This document shows positions 1-6,982 of a stretch of 22,795 nucleotides of DNA, piece after piece. The position numbers were made by a program, and so were the translations under genes. How positions within the stretch are numbered: the first letter of the stretch is position 1; each line of letters opens with the position of its first letter. The notes beneath the pieces are model-generated. The model worked only from the letters and a program-made list of their open reading frames with translations. It searched no databases and had not been told where the DNA came from. This DNA comes from an uncultured Blautia sp. (GTDB lineage Bacteria > Bacillota > Clostridia > Lachnospirales > Lachnospiraceae): positions 1-22,795 of the forward strand of contig URMH01000044.1 in NCBI GenBank assembly GCA_900549015.1. The letters are read 5' to 3'.

Positions 1-72
1 CGAGATAGCTCAGTTGGCTAGAGCATACGGTTCATACCCGTAGTGTCGAGGGTTCAAATCCCCCTCTCGCTA
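1..72 (+). tRNA. tRNA-Met (anticodon CAT), 5' end cut by window edge
   Basis: The cloverleaf is readable. The D-arm begins TAGCTCAG at 6-13. The anticodon stem 26-30/38-42 closes a 7-base loop with CAT at 33-35, the T-loop TTCAAAT is at 53-59, and the acceptor 3' strand is 65-71 with discriminator A72. The first two acceptor bases lie before the window, since C1 pairs with G69. CCA is not encoded. The anticodon stem lacks the three consecutive G-C pairs of initiator tRNA, so elongator Met is preferred; a lysidine-modified tRNA-Ile2 cannot be excluded by eye but fits less well. One T-stem pair (A49 with C63) is mismatched. Confidence 0.93.
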
Positions 73-76
73 TTCA

Positions 77-105
77 AGACCTTCAGTATTTCTGAAGGTC
101 TTTTT
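77..105 (+). terminator. Intrinsic terminator of the tRNA
   Basis: A perfect 10-bp stem (77-86 with 92-101) and a 5-base loop (87-91) are followed by a run of T to 105. It sits 4 bases after the tRNA and 38 bases before the next start codon. Confidence 0.9.
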
Positions 106-142
106 GCATTCTATGAATACAAAAAACAGAAGGGAAAACATT

Positions 143-949
143 ATGACGAAAAAAGCAGTGTTTTTTGATGCGGACGGTACCATATGCGATATGAAAAAAG
201 GCGTTCCGGCCAGTGCAATAGAAGCTGTTCGAAAGCTAGTGGAAAACGGCCATGAAGCATGGCTTTGTACAGGAAGAAGCAGAGCTTTTGTTCCCTGGTA
301 TCTGGAGCAGATTCCGTTTACAGGAATGATCACCGCGTGCGGCGCTACCATAGAAAAAGACGGAGTGCGCCTTTTTAACCGGGAAATGACGCCGCAGGAG
401 GCGGAGCTTTCCGTAAAGGTATTAAGAAGAAACGGTCTGATTCCTGTTATGGAAGGGGCTGATTTTATGTACTATGATAAAGAGGAATATACAACAGAAA
501 TTAACTGGTATACAGATCTGATCACAGAAGCTCTGGGGGAAAAATGGCGTCCCATTAAGGGGAATGAAAAGACAATGCGCATTAATAAGATCAGCGCCAA
601 AATGGTAGCCGGGTGTCGTGCCGAAGAAGCATGCAGGGAATTGTCTTCCTATTATGATGTCATACGCCATGAGAGCGGTTCTCTTGCAGGGACTACCATA
701 GAAATGATCCCAAAAGGATTCAGTAAGGCTGTGGGAATTGCGGCAGTCATTAAAATCCAGAATATTCCCTGGGAAGATACCATTGTATTTGGAGATAGCA
801 ATAACGATTTGTCCATGTTTGAGTACGCGGCATATAAGGTTGCGATGGGAAACAGCTCCAAAAAGATTTTGAGTCTTGCAGACTATGTGACAGAGGATAT
901 GTTCCATTACGGAATACGAAACGGACTTGTTCATCTGGGGCTTATCTGA
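143..949 (+). CDS. Cof-type HAD-superfamily phosphatase (subfamily IIB)
   Basis: This is a 268-residue cytosolic hydrolase of the haloacid dehalogenase superfamily, probably a sugar-phosphate or nucleotide phosphatase. Motif I is DADGT at residues 9-13, with D9 the expected nucleophile and D11 the general acid/base. Motif IV is GDSNND at 217-222, which binds Mg2+, and a conserved Lys (motif III) lies shortly before it in a KGFSK stretch. Length and the C-terminal GDSNND arrangement match the Cof/YidA/YbjI type, whose cap domain lies between motifs II and III. An in-frame ATG at 104 would overlap the tRNA terminator. The ATG at 143 is chosen because AGGGA (131-135) sits just upstream and the family normally begins a few residues before the DxD motif. 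No convincing promoter lies between the terminator and the gene, so it may depend on read-through. The exact substrate cannot be told from sequence. Confidence 0.9.
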   Translation: MTKKAVFFDADGTICDMKKGVPASAIEAVRKLVENGHEAWLCTGRSRAFVPWYLEQIPFTGMITACGATIEKDGVRLFNREMTPQEAELSVKVLRRNGLIPVMEGADFMYYDKEEYTTEINWYTDLITEALGEKWRPIKGNEKTMRINKISAKMVAGCRAEEACRELSSYYDVIRHESGSLAGTTIEMIPKGFSKAVGIAAVIKIQNIPWEDTIVFGDSNNDLSMFEYAAYKVAMGNSSKKILSLADYVTEDMFHYGIRNGLVHLGLI

Positions 950-961
950 GACAGAAAAACA

Positions 962-990
962 TTGACTTTTTTTCATGTTTTTTTTATGAT
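962..990 (+). promoter_or_regulatory. Sigma-A promoter for the lipid kinase-glutamine synthetase operon
   Basis: The -35 TTGACT is at 962-967 and the -10 TATGAT at 985-990, with a 17-base spacer. The start codon at 1036 is about 40 bases below the predicted transcription start. Confidence 0.75.
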
Positions 991-1035
991 ATAAGGCGTA
1001 GATTACACGCATTTTGTTTAAAAGAGGGACGTATT

Positions 1036-1944
1036 ATGGAAAAAACATTATTGTTCGTCTTTAATCCCAAGGCAGGAAAAGGGAAGATCAAGACCCATCT
1101 TCTTGACATTGTGGATATTTTTAATAAAGGCGGTTATGAAGTAATTGCATATGCTACGCAGGGGGCGAGGGACGCCTATGAAAAGGCGAAGGAGTACGAA
1201 AGCAAAGTAGACCTGATCGTGTGCAGCGGAGGCGATGGGACTCTGGATGAGGTAGTGACAGGTATTATGGAAAAAGAAAGCTCCGTGCCTATTGGATATA
1301 TACCGGCAGGAAGTACAAATGATTTTGCAAACAGCTTATTTATGCCGAAAAATATGTTGGAGGCAGCTTCCATGATCATGGAGGAGAAGCTGTATCACTG
1401 TGATATTGGAAAATTTAATGAAAAAACATTTGCTTATATTGCAGCCTTTGGGCTGTTTACAGATGTTTCCTATCAGACAGACCAAGATTTAAAAAATATC
1501 CTGGGGCATGTGGCATACGTTCTGGAGGGAGCAAAGCGTCTCTTTGCAATAAAGTCTTATCATATGAAGGTGACAACGAAGGAGCTGTGTGTAGAAGATG
1601 ATTTTATGTTCGGAATGATTTCCAATTCCAGGTCTGTGGGAGGGTTTAAAAATCTTACAGGAAAGAATGTGGATATGAATGACGGACTGTTTGAAGTCAC
1701 TCTTATTGCAAAGCCGAAAAATCCTCTGGAACTGCAGGAAATACTGACGGCAGTTCTGACGCAGGAAGATAATACAGATCTGATACATTCTTTTAAATCT
1801 GCTCACATCACCATAGAGTCTGAAGAGGAAGTACCCTGGACTCTGGACGGGGAATTTGGAGGAAACAACCGTCTCGTGGAAATTGAAAACAGGCATGAGG
1901 CGTTAAATCTTTATCTTAGAAGTACAAAAAAGACAAACGAATAA
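1036..1944 (+). CDS. Diacylglycerol kinase-family lipid kinase (YegS/DgkB-like)
   Basis: This is a 302-residue lipid kinase of the DAGK catalytic family, which transfers ATP phosphate to diacylglycerol or a related lipid at the inner face of the membrane. In Bacillota, DgkB recycles the diacylglycerol released during lipoteichoic acid synthesis. Visible motifs are NPKAGKG at residues 10-16, the nucleotide-binding GGDGT at 65-69 followed by a Glu at 72, and AGSTNDF at 91-97. The C-terminal half carries the LDGE-type motif (near WTLDGE), as expected for this fold. Length is normal for YegS/DgkB. A ribosome site (GAGGGA) precedes the ATG at 1036. The glutamine synthetase gene starts 15 bases after the stop with its own AAGGAG, so the two are probably co-transcribed from the promoter at 962. 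DgkB is the likeliest assignment, but the lipid substrate is inferred, so no symbol is given. Confidence 0.9.
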   Translation: MEKTLLFVFNPKAGKGKIKTHLLDIVDIFNKGGYEVIAYATQGARDAYEKAKEYESKVDLIVCSGGDGTLDEVVTGIMEKESSVPIGYIPAGSTNDFANSLFMPKNMLEAASMIMEEKLYHCDIGKFNEKTFAYIAAFGLFTDVSYQTDQDLKNILGHVAYVLEGAKRLFAIKSYHMKVTTKELCVEDDFMFGMISNSRSVGGFKNLTGKNVDMNDGLFEVTLIAKPKNPLELQEILTAVLTQEDNTDLIHSFKSAHITIESEEEVPWTLDGEFGGNNRLVEIENRHEALNLYLRSTKKTNE

Positions 1945-1959
1945 AAAGGAGAAAACGGA

Positions 1960-4074
1960 ATGGGAGAGTATATCAATGTGGCGGAAACCTTCGGGTGTGA
2001 CGTGTTTAACGATTCAGTCATGCAGGAGCGTCTTCCGAAGAAGGTTTACAGGGAGCTGAAAAAGACGATTCAGGAAGGCAAAGAGCTGTCTATGGAAATT
2101 GCCGATGTGGTAGCCCATGAAATGAAGGAATGGGCGATTGAAAAAGGAGCAACGCATTACAGCCACTGGTTCCAGCCCCTTACCGGCGTAACTGCGGAAA
2201 AGCATGACGCGTTTATTACCGCTCCTATGGAAAACGGAAAGGTGCTTATGAGCTTTTCCGGAAAAGAGCTGATAAAGGGAGAGCCGGACGCTTCTTCTTT
2301 TCCGTCCGGTGGTCTTCGCGCGACTTTTGAGGCAAGAGGATATACAACCTGGGACTGTACCTCACCCGCTTTTGTCCGTCATGATGCGGCTGGAGGAACT
2401 CTCTGTATTCCAACGGCATTCTGCTCTTACACAGGAGAGGCGCTTGACCAGAAAACTCCGCTTCTTCGGTCTATGGAGGCAGTGAATGTGCAGGCTCTTC
2501 GCCTGATCCGGCTTTTCGGAAATACGACTTCCAAAAAGGTAACGCCTTCTGTTGGTGCGGAACAGGAATACTTCCTGATCGATAAGGATAAATGGCTGCA
2601 GAGAAAAGACCTTACGTATACAGGCAGAACACTTTTCGGAGCCATGCCGCCAAAAGGACAGGAGATGGACGACCATTATCTTGGAACGATCCGTCAGCGA
2701 ATTTCCGCCTATATGAAAGAAGTAAATGAGGAGTGCTGGAAGCTTGGCATTTCTGCAAAGACACAGCATAACGAGGTTGCGCCTGCCCAGCATGAGCTTG
2801 CGCCCATTTATGAGGCTGCAAACGTAGCGGCAGACCACAATCAGATGATGATGCGGATTCTTAAAAAAGTGGCAAGCCGTCACGGAATGCGCTGTCTTCT
2901 TCATGAGAAACCGTTTGCAGGTGTCAATGGTTCAGGAAAGCATAATAATTGGTCTCTCACAACAGACGACGGGATCAATCTTTTGGAACCGGGAAAAACG
3001 CCTCATGAAAATGTGCAGTTCCTTCTTGTTTTGACCTGTATTTTAAAAGCAGTAGACGAACACGCAGACCTTCTTCGGGAGTCAGCGGCAGATGTTGGAA
3101 ATGACCACCGTCTCGGAGGAAACGAGGCTCCGCCTGCAGTGATCTCCGTGTTCCTTGGCGAACAGCTTGAGGACGTGCTGGATCAGCTTATCAGCACAGG
3201 TATGGCAACGCACAGCAAAAAGGGAGGCAAGCTGGAAACAGGCGTAAAAACGCTTCCTGATTTTATGAAGGACGCCACAGACAGAAACCGAACTTCTCCT
3301 TTTGCATTTACAGGAAATAAGTTTGAGTTCCGTATGGTGGGCTCAAGAGATTCCATCTCTTCCTGCAACGTTGTGTTAAATACCATTGCGGCAGAAGTGT
3401 TTAAGGAGGCGTGTGACCGTCTGGAGGCGGCACCTGATTTTGAACTGGCAGTCCATGACCTTATTAAAGAGTACGCAACCGATCATCAGAGAATCGTGTT
3501 TAACGGAAACGGATATGCTCCGGAGTGGGAAGAGGAGGCAAAACGCCGCGGACTTCCGATCCTTCGCTCTATGGTAGACGCCATTCCTGCGCTTACCACA
3601 GAAAAATCAGTAAAACTGTTTGAAAGCTTCGGCGTGTTTACGAGAGCAGAACTGGAATCCCGTGCAGAAATCCAGTATGAGATTTACGCAAAGGCGATCA
3701 ACATTGAGGCGAAAACAATGATCGATATTGCCACAAAGCAGATCATTCCGGCAGTTATCAAATATACGACAGTTCTTGCAAAGTCTATCAATGAAGTGAA
3801 AGCTGTTGGGGATATTGATACAAGCGTACAGCTCGGACTTTTAAAAGAAACATCAAAGCTTTTAAAAGAGACAAACGCCGCAATGAAAGTTCTCGGAGAT
3901 CTTGTGGCAGAATATCCGTCCCATGAGGAAGGACCGGACAGAGCGCATTTCTGCAGAAATCGAATCGTTCCTGCAATGGAAGCGCTTCGTGCTCCGGTAG
4001 ACGCTCTGGAAATGATCGTGGATAAGGAAATGTGGCCGATGCCTTCTTATGGAGACCTGATTTTCGAGGTATAA
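1960..4074 (+). CDS. glnN: Type III glutamine synthetase
   Basis: This is a 704-residue glutamine synthetase of the large type III class (usual length about 700-730), which condenses glutamate and ammonia to glutamine using ATP and Mg2+/Mn2+ as a cytosolic dodecamer. Class-specific signatures are the N-terminal NDSVMQERLPKKVY block, the SGGLRATFEARGYTTWD block, GAEQEYFLID (metal-binding Glu in beta-strand), HNEVAPAQHELAPIYE, and the ATP/glutamate-binding NGSGKHNNWS and FRMVGS motifs. All catalytic blocks are present and the frame is intact. The start follows AAAAGGAG (1945-1951) 15 bases after the lipid kinase stop. No PII gene, GlnR-like palindrome or ammonium transporter is visible nearby, and no promoter of its own is evident, which makes expression from the lipid kinase promoter likely. 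Confidence 0.96.
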   Translation: MGEYINVAETFGCDVFNDSVMQERLPKKVYRELKKTIQEGKELSMEIADVVAHEMKEWAIEKGATHYSHWFQPLTGVTAEKHDAFITAPMENGKVLMSFSGKELIKGEPDASSFPSGGLRATFEARGYTTWDCTSPAFVRHDAAGGTLCIPTAFCSYTGEALDQKTPLLRSMEAVNVQALRLIRLFGNTTSKKVTPSVGAEQEYFLIDKDKWLQRKDLTYTGRTLFGAMPPKGQEMDDHYLGTIRQRISAYMKEVNEECWKLGISAKTQHNEVAPAQHELAPIYEAANVAADHNQMMMRILKKVASRHGMRCLLHEKPFAGVNGSGKHNNWSLTTDDGINLLEPGKTPHENVQFLLVLTCILKAVDEHADLLRESAADVGNDHRLGGNEAPPAVISVFLGEQLEDVLDQLISTGMATHSKKGGKLETGVKTLPDFMKDATDRNRTSPFAFTGNKFEFRMVGSRDSISSCNVVLNTIAAEVFKEACDRLEAAPDFELAVHDLIKEYATDHQRIVFNGNGYAPEWEEEAKRRGLPILRSMVDAIPALTTEKSVKLFESFGVFTRAELESRAEIQYEIYAKAINIEAKTMIDIATKQIIPAVIKYTTVLAKSINEVKAVGDIDTSVQLGLLKETSKLLKETNAAMKVLGDLVAEYPSHEEGPDRAHFCRNRIVPAMEALRAPVDALEMIVDKEMWPMPSYGDLIFEV

Positions 4075-4126
4075 GTCCGGCAGCGTGACGTCAGGCCACG
4101 TATGAAAATATATGAAACAGGAAACT

Positions 4127-4154
4127 AAAGCAGGGCTGTTTTCAGCCCTGTTTT
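4127..4154 (+). terminator. Intrinsic terminator after glutamine synthetase
   Basis: An 8-bp perfect stem (4131-4138 with 4143-4150) around a TTTT loop is extended by AAAG/TTTT pairing on either side (4127-4130 with 4151-4154). The U tract is short (4 T then CAT), so termination may be partial. A competing pairing that would sequester its 3' arm is described in the findings. Confidence 0.7.
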
Positions 4155-4191
4155 CATATAAGAAAAAACAGGATATAAGGAGAAATAGAAG

Positions 4192-5109
4192 ATGAAAGAA
4201 CTTGAGTTTTTAGAGGAGCAGGGCGTTTCTTCTGCGCTCATCAAAAAGGTGGAGGACTTTCGGGAGACGTATCCGGTGGACGAAGAGGCAAAGCACAGAG
4301 TATCTTCTCCGTCCATGCCTTTTTACGGAAGAGAAATTCTGGAAATGGCGATTGCGGGGATCTTAAAAGGGGAAAATCTCCTTCTTGCAGGACCGAAGGC
4401 AACAGGGAAAAACGTCCTTGCAGAAAATCTTGCCTTTATTTTCGGAAGACCAGTTTATAATGTGTCTTTTCATGTAAATACAAACAGCGGCGACCTGATC
4501 GGAACAGATACTTTTGTAAATAACGAGGTCACCCTTCGAAAGGGGAGTATTTACCAGTGTGCGGAGCACGGCGGCTTCGGCGTCCTTGATGAGATCAATA
4601 TGGCGAAAAATGACGCGGTGTCTGTTTTGCACGCGACCCTTGACTACCGCCGCTCTATTGATGTGCCGGGATACGATAAAATAGACCTTCACCCTGCCGC
4701 ACGTTTTATTGGGACGATGAACTACGGATATGCAGGAACAAGAGAGTTAAACGAAGCTCTTGTATCAAGATTTCTGGTGATCGATATGCCGCCTCAGACG
4801 GAGGAATCTCTTCATTTTATTTTCAGAAAAATGTTTCCTCATGCAAAAGAGAAGGCAGTGGAACAGTTTATCGGCATTTTTATGGATCTGCAGTTAAAAT
4901 GCATGAACAGTGAAATTTCCACAAAAGCCCTTGATCTTCGCGGGCTTCTTGCGGCAATGAAAATTGTGGACACGGGACTTTCCCCCTGGCTTGCAGTAAA
5001 AATGGGTGTGATCAATAAAACCTTTGATACTTTTGAAAAGGAGATCGTGGAGGATGTAGTGGGTACAAGGATTCCAAAAGAATGGGGAAGGGAAGCGGTA
5101 TATGACTGA
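4192..5109 (+). CDS. MoxR-type AAA+ ATPase (CbbQ/NorQ-like)
   Basis: This is a 305-residue single-domain AAA+ ATPase of the MoxR/CbbQ/NorQ group, soluble in the cytosol. Such ATPases work as hexamers with a VWA-domain partner to remodel, activate or insert cofactors into other enzymes. Walker A is GPKATGKN at residues 67-74; the residue after the Lys is Asn instead of the normal Thr/Ser. Walker B is GVLDEI with D133 and E134, sensor 1 is N177 in GTMNYG, a candidate arginine finger is R193 (LVSRF), and a sensor-2-like Arg is R250. AAGGAG (4177-4182) precedes the ATG. The stop overlaps the start of the VWA partner by 8 bases (ATGACTGA), indicating translational coupling. No clear promoter lies in the 37 bases after the upstream terminator, so transcription by read-through from glnN is possible. 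The client protein is unknown. Confidence 0.88.
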   Translation: MKELEFLEEQGVSSALIKKVEDFRETYPVDEEAKHRVSSPSMPFYGREILEMAIAGILKGENLLLAGPKATGKNVLAENLAFIFGRPVYNVSFHVNTNSGDLIGTDTFVNNEVTLRKGSIYQCAEHGGFGVLDEINMAKNDAVSVLHATLDYRRSIDVPGYDKIDLHPAARFIGTMNYGYAGTRELNEALVSRFLVIDMPPQTEESLHFIFRKMFPHAKEKAVEQFIGIFMDLQLKCMNSEISTKALDLRGLLAAMKIVDTGLSPWLAVKMGVINKTFDTFEKEIVEDVVGTRIPKEWGREAVYD

Positions 5110-6898
5110 GGAACAGGAAAGAGAAGAGGTTTTTGAAAAAGAGCTGGAGCTTCAGAACAGGATCCGAAATCTCCTCTGGACAGTGAGCGGCGATTATACC
5201 CTGGATATGAAACCGGACGTGTCTCTTTTTCTGCGCTCAAAAGCAATTGCTCTTTACGATGGGGTAAAGCAGGGAGCTTTCGCCAGATTTTATGATAAAA
5301 ACCTTATGGGAATGTATCTGGTGAAAAAAATATATCTGGGAGCAGAGGAAGGAAGCCTTACTACTCTGGCACAGCTTTGCATAGAGGAGGCCATCGGGGA
5401 GAAGATATGTGATGAGCGCCCCGGAATTGTTTCCCTTCAAAAGCAGGCGTGTTCGGATATTCTGGATCAGGAGTTTGAGGTACTGCCCGCTTATGGGGAC
5501 GTTCTTGGAAGACTTCGGATCGCTGTGCTCCGTGATAAGCTGGCAGATGGAAGTTATAAGGTGGAGGCTGCTCTTAAAAAGGTTCGGGACAAAGTATATG
5601 AGGCAGGAAATACAGAAGATACAAAAAGTCTGATTGCCCTTATTGACAGTCTTTATAACGAAATTATAGATAAGGATTTTGAAAAGCGCTATGGAAATCT
5701 GGAACGCGTTATGGCAGTGAGCCTGGAAGAACTGACAGAGTTTGGCTGGGAGGATTTTCTCACGGAAGAAATGTATGAGGAGGCTCTGGAAGCATATGTG
5801 GAACAGCTTACAGAGCGCATGACGGATCTGGAGGATTCTTCTGTCACAAAGGAGATGGAAGAAAAACGTAAAGTCAGGCAGAAAATTACGGTTCTGCCGC
5901 CGGAGGTTCTGGAAAAGGCACATACTTACGTGGAACTGAATTTTGGAAAAACGTATCTTACAGAGATGGAAGAAAAGAAGATAAACCACAAAATGTGCAC
6001 AGGCATTCACGGAGACTGCAGCCTTTACTTTACAGAAGGGATCCTGAAAAATCCGGTAAAGAGAAATTATCAGTATGAATACGCAAAAAGGCTGAAAAAT
6101 AAAAATGTATGGCTGTATCACGACAAGCACAGGATTGTAAAACGAAATGTTTCTGTTTTGACAGAGCTTTTGAAGAAGTCCCTTGTCCTTCGAAGCGAGA
6201 CAGAGGAAATTTTATCGGACAGAGGAACCATTCTTCCGGCACGACTGTGGAGAATAGGAAGAAGCGGAGAAGCCCGTGTGTTCAAAAGAGAACTGAAAGC
6301 AGACCAGGGCGATTTTGTGGTGGACGTTCTGATCGATGCGAGCGGTTCCCAGATGGTACGGCAGGGGGAGGTGGCGCTTCAGGCATATATCATAAGCGAA
6401 GCTTTAAGTGCGGTGGAAATTCCAACTAGGGTCATGAGCTACTGTACTTTCTGGGACTACACCATTCTCCACAGGCTTCGGGAATATGAAGATCCACGAA
6501 GTGCAAATGAAAATATATTTAATTATGTGACATCGTCTAATAACAGGGATGGACTGGCAATTAAAGCAGCAGGGACCGGTCTGCTGAAAAGGGAAGAAGA
6601 AAAGAAAATATTGATTGTACTAAGTGATGGAAGACCTTATGATGTGGTAATTAATCGACCTAACGCAAAAAATCCAAAGCCATATGAAGGTGCATATGCC
6701 ATTTTTGATACAGCAGAGCAGATACGCCGCCTGCGAAGTGAGGGTGTGAGCGTTCTCGGAGTTTTTGCAGGAGAAGAAAAAGATCTGGCGGCAGAGAAAA
6801 AAATATTTGGGAAAGATTTTGCCTATATCAGAAATATTTCTGATTTTTCCAGAATTGTAGGGCGTTATCTTACGAAGCAACTGGAGCTGGATTTATAA
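5102..6898 (+). CDS. VWA-domain protein, partner of the MoxR ATPase (CbbO/NorD/ViaA-like)
   Basis: This is a 598-residue cytosolic protein without signal peptide or membrane segments. The N-terminal ~400 residues are charged and mostly helical, with no domain I can name. The C-terminal ~200 residues form a von Willebrand factor A domain with an intact metal-ion-dependent adhesion site: DASGS at 412-416, the Asp of NNRDG at 483, and LSDGRP with D509. N-terminal helical region plus C-terminal VWA is the plan of CbbO, NorD and ViaA, all of which work with an adjacent MoxR-family ATPase. The start ATG at 5102 lies inside the ATPase gene, with AAGGGA-like sequence a few bases upstream, and the 8-base overlap argues for an equimolar complex. 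No terminator follows; the next gene has its own promoter. Function is inferred from the pairing, and the client is not identifiable. Confidence 0.85.
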   Translation: MTEEQEREEVFEKELELQNRIRNLLWTVSGDYTLDMKPDVSLFLRSKAIALYDGVKQGAFARFYDKNLMGMYLVKKIYLGAEEGSLTTLAQLCIEEAIGEKICDERPGIVSLQKQACSDILDQEFEVLPAYGDVLGRLRIAVLRDKLADGSYKVEAALKKVRDKVYEAGNTEDTKSLIALIDSLYNEIIDKDFEKRYGNLERVMAVSLEELTEFGWEDFLTEEMYEEALEAYVEQLTERMTDLEDSSVTKEMEEKRKVRQKITVLPPEVLEKAHTYVELNFGKTYLTEMEEKKINHKMCTGIHGDCSLYFTEGILKNPVKRNYQYEYAKRLKNKNVWLYHDKHRIVKRNVSVLTELLKKSLVLRSETEEILSDRGTILPARLWRIGRSGEARVFKRELKADQGDFVVDVLIDASGSQMVRQGEVALQAYIISEALSAVEIPTRVMSYCTFWDYTILHRLREYEDPRSANENIFNYVTSSNNRDGLAIKAAGTGLLKREEEKKILIVLSDGRPYDVVINRPNAKNPKPYEGAYAIFDTAEQIRRLRSEGVSVLGVFAGEEKDLAAEKKIFGKDFAYIRNISDFSRIVGRYLTKQLELDL

Positions 6899-6904
6899 TA
6901 TGGG

Positions 6905-6933
6905 TTGCATTTTACACTGTGATTCGTTATAAT
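6905..6933 (+). promoter_or_regulatory. Sigma-A promoter for the OPT transporter operon
   Basis: The -35 TTGCAT is at 6905-6910 and a perfect -10 TATAAT at 6928-6933, with a 17-base spacer. The ribosome site GGGAGAGG (6971-6978) and start at 6983 follow. Confidence 0.85.
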
Positions 6934-6982
6934 GTAATATGATGTACTTTTATTTCATTAAAATGTTAAAGGGAGAGGTAAA

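Noticed and set aside
104..142. Earlier in-frame ATG for the HAD phosphatase
   Set aside because: It falls in the T run of the tRNA terminator, without ribosome site; the family N-terminus begins at 143.
4086..4093. Palindrome TGACGTCA after glnN
   Set aside because: Eight bases is too short to stand alone; no second copy or promoter is near.
5237..6130. 297-codon open frame on the - strand
   Set aside because: It lies wholly opposite the VWA gene (save its junction), is rich in Phe, Ile, Cys and His with no recognisable domain, and has no ribosome site. It is a shadow of the + strand gene.
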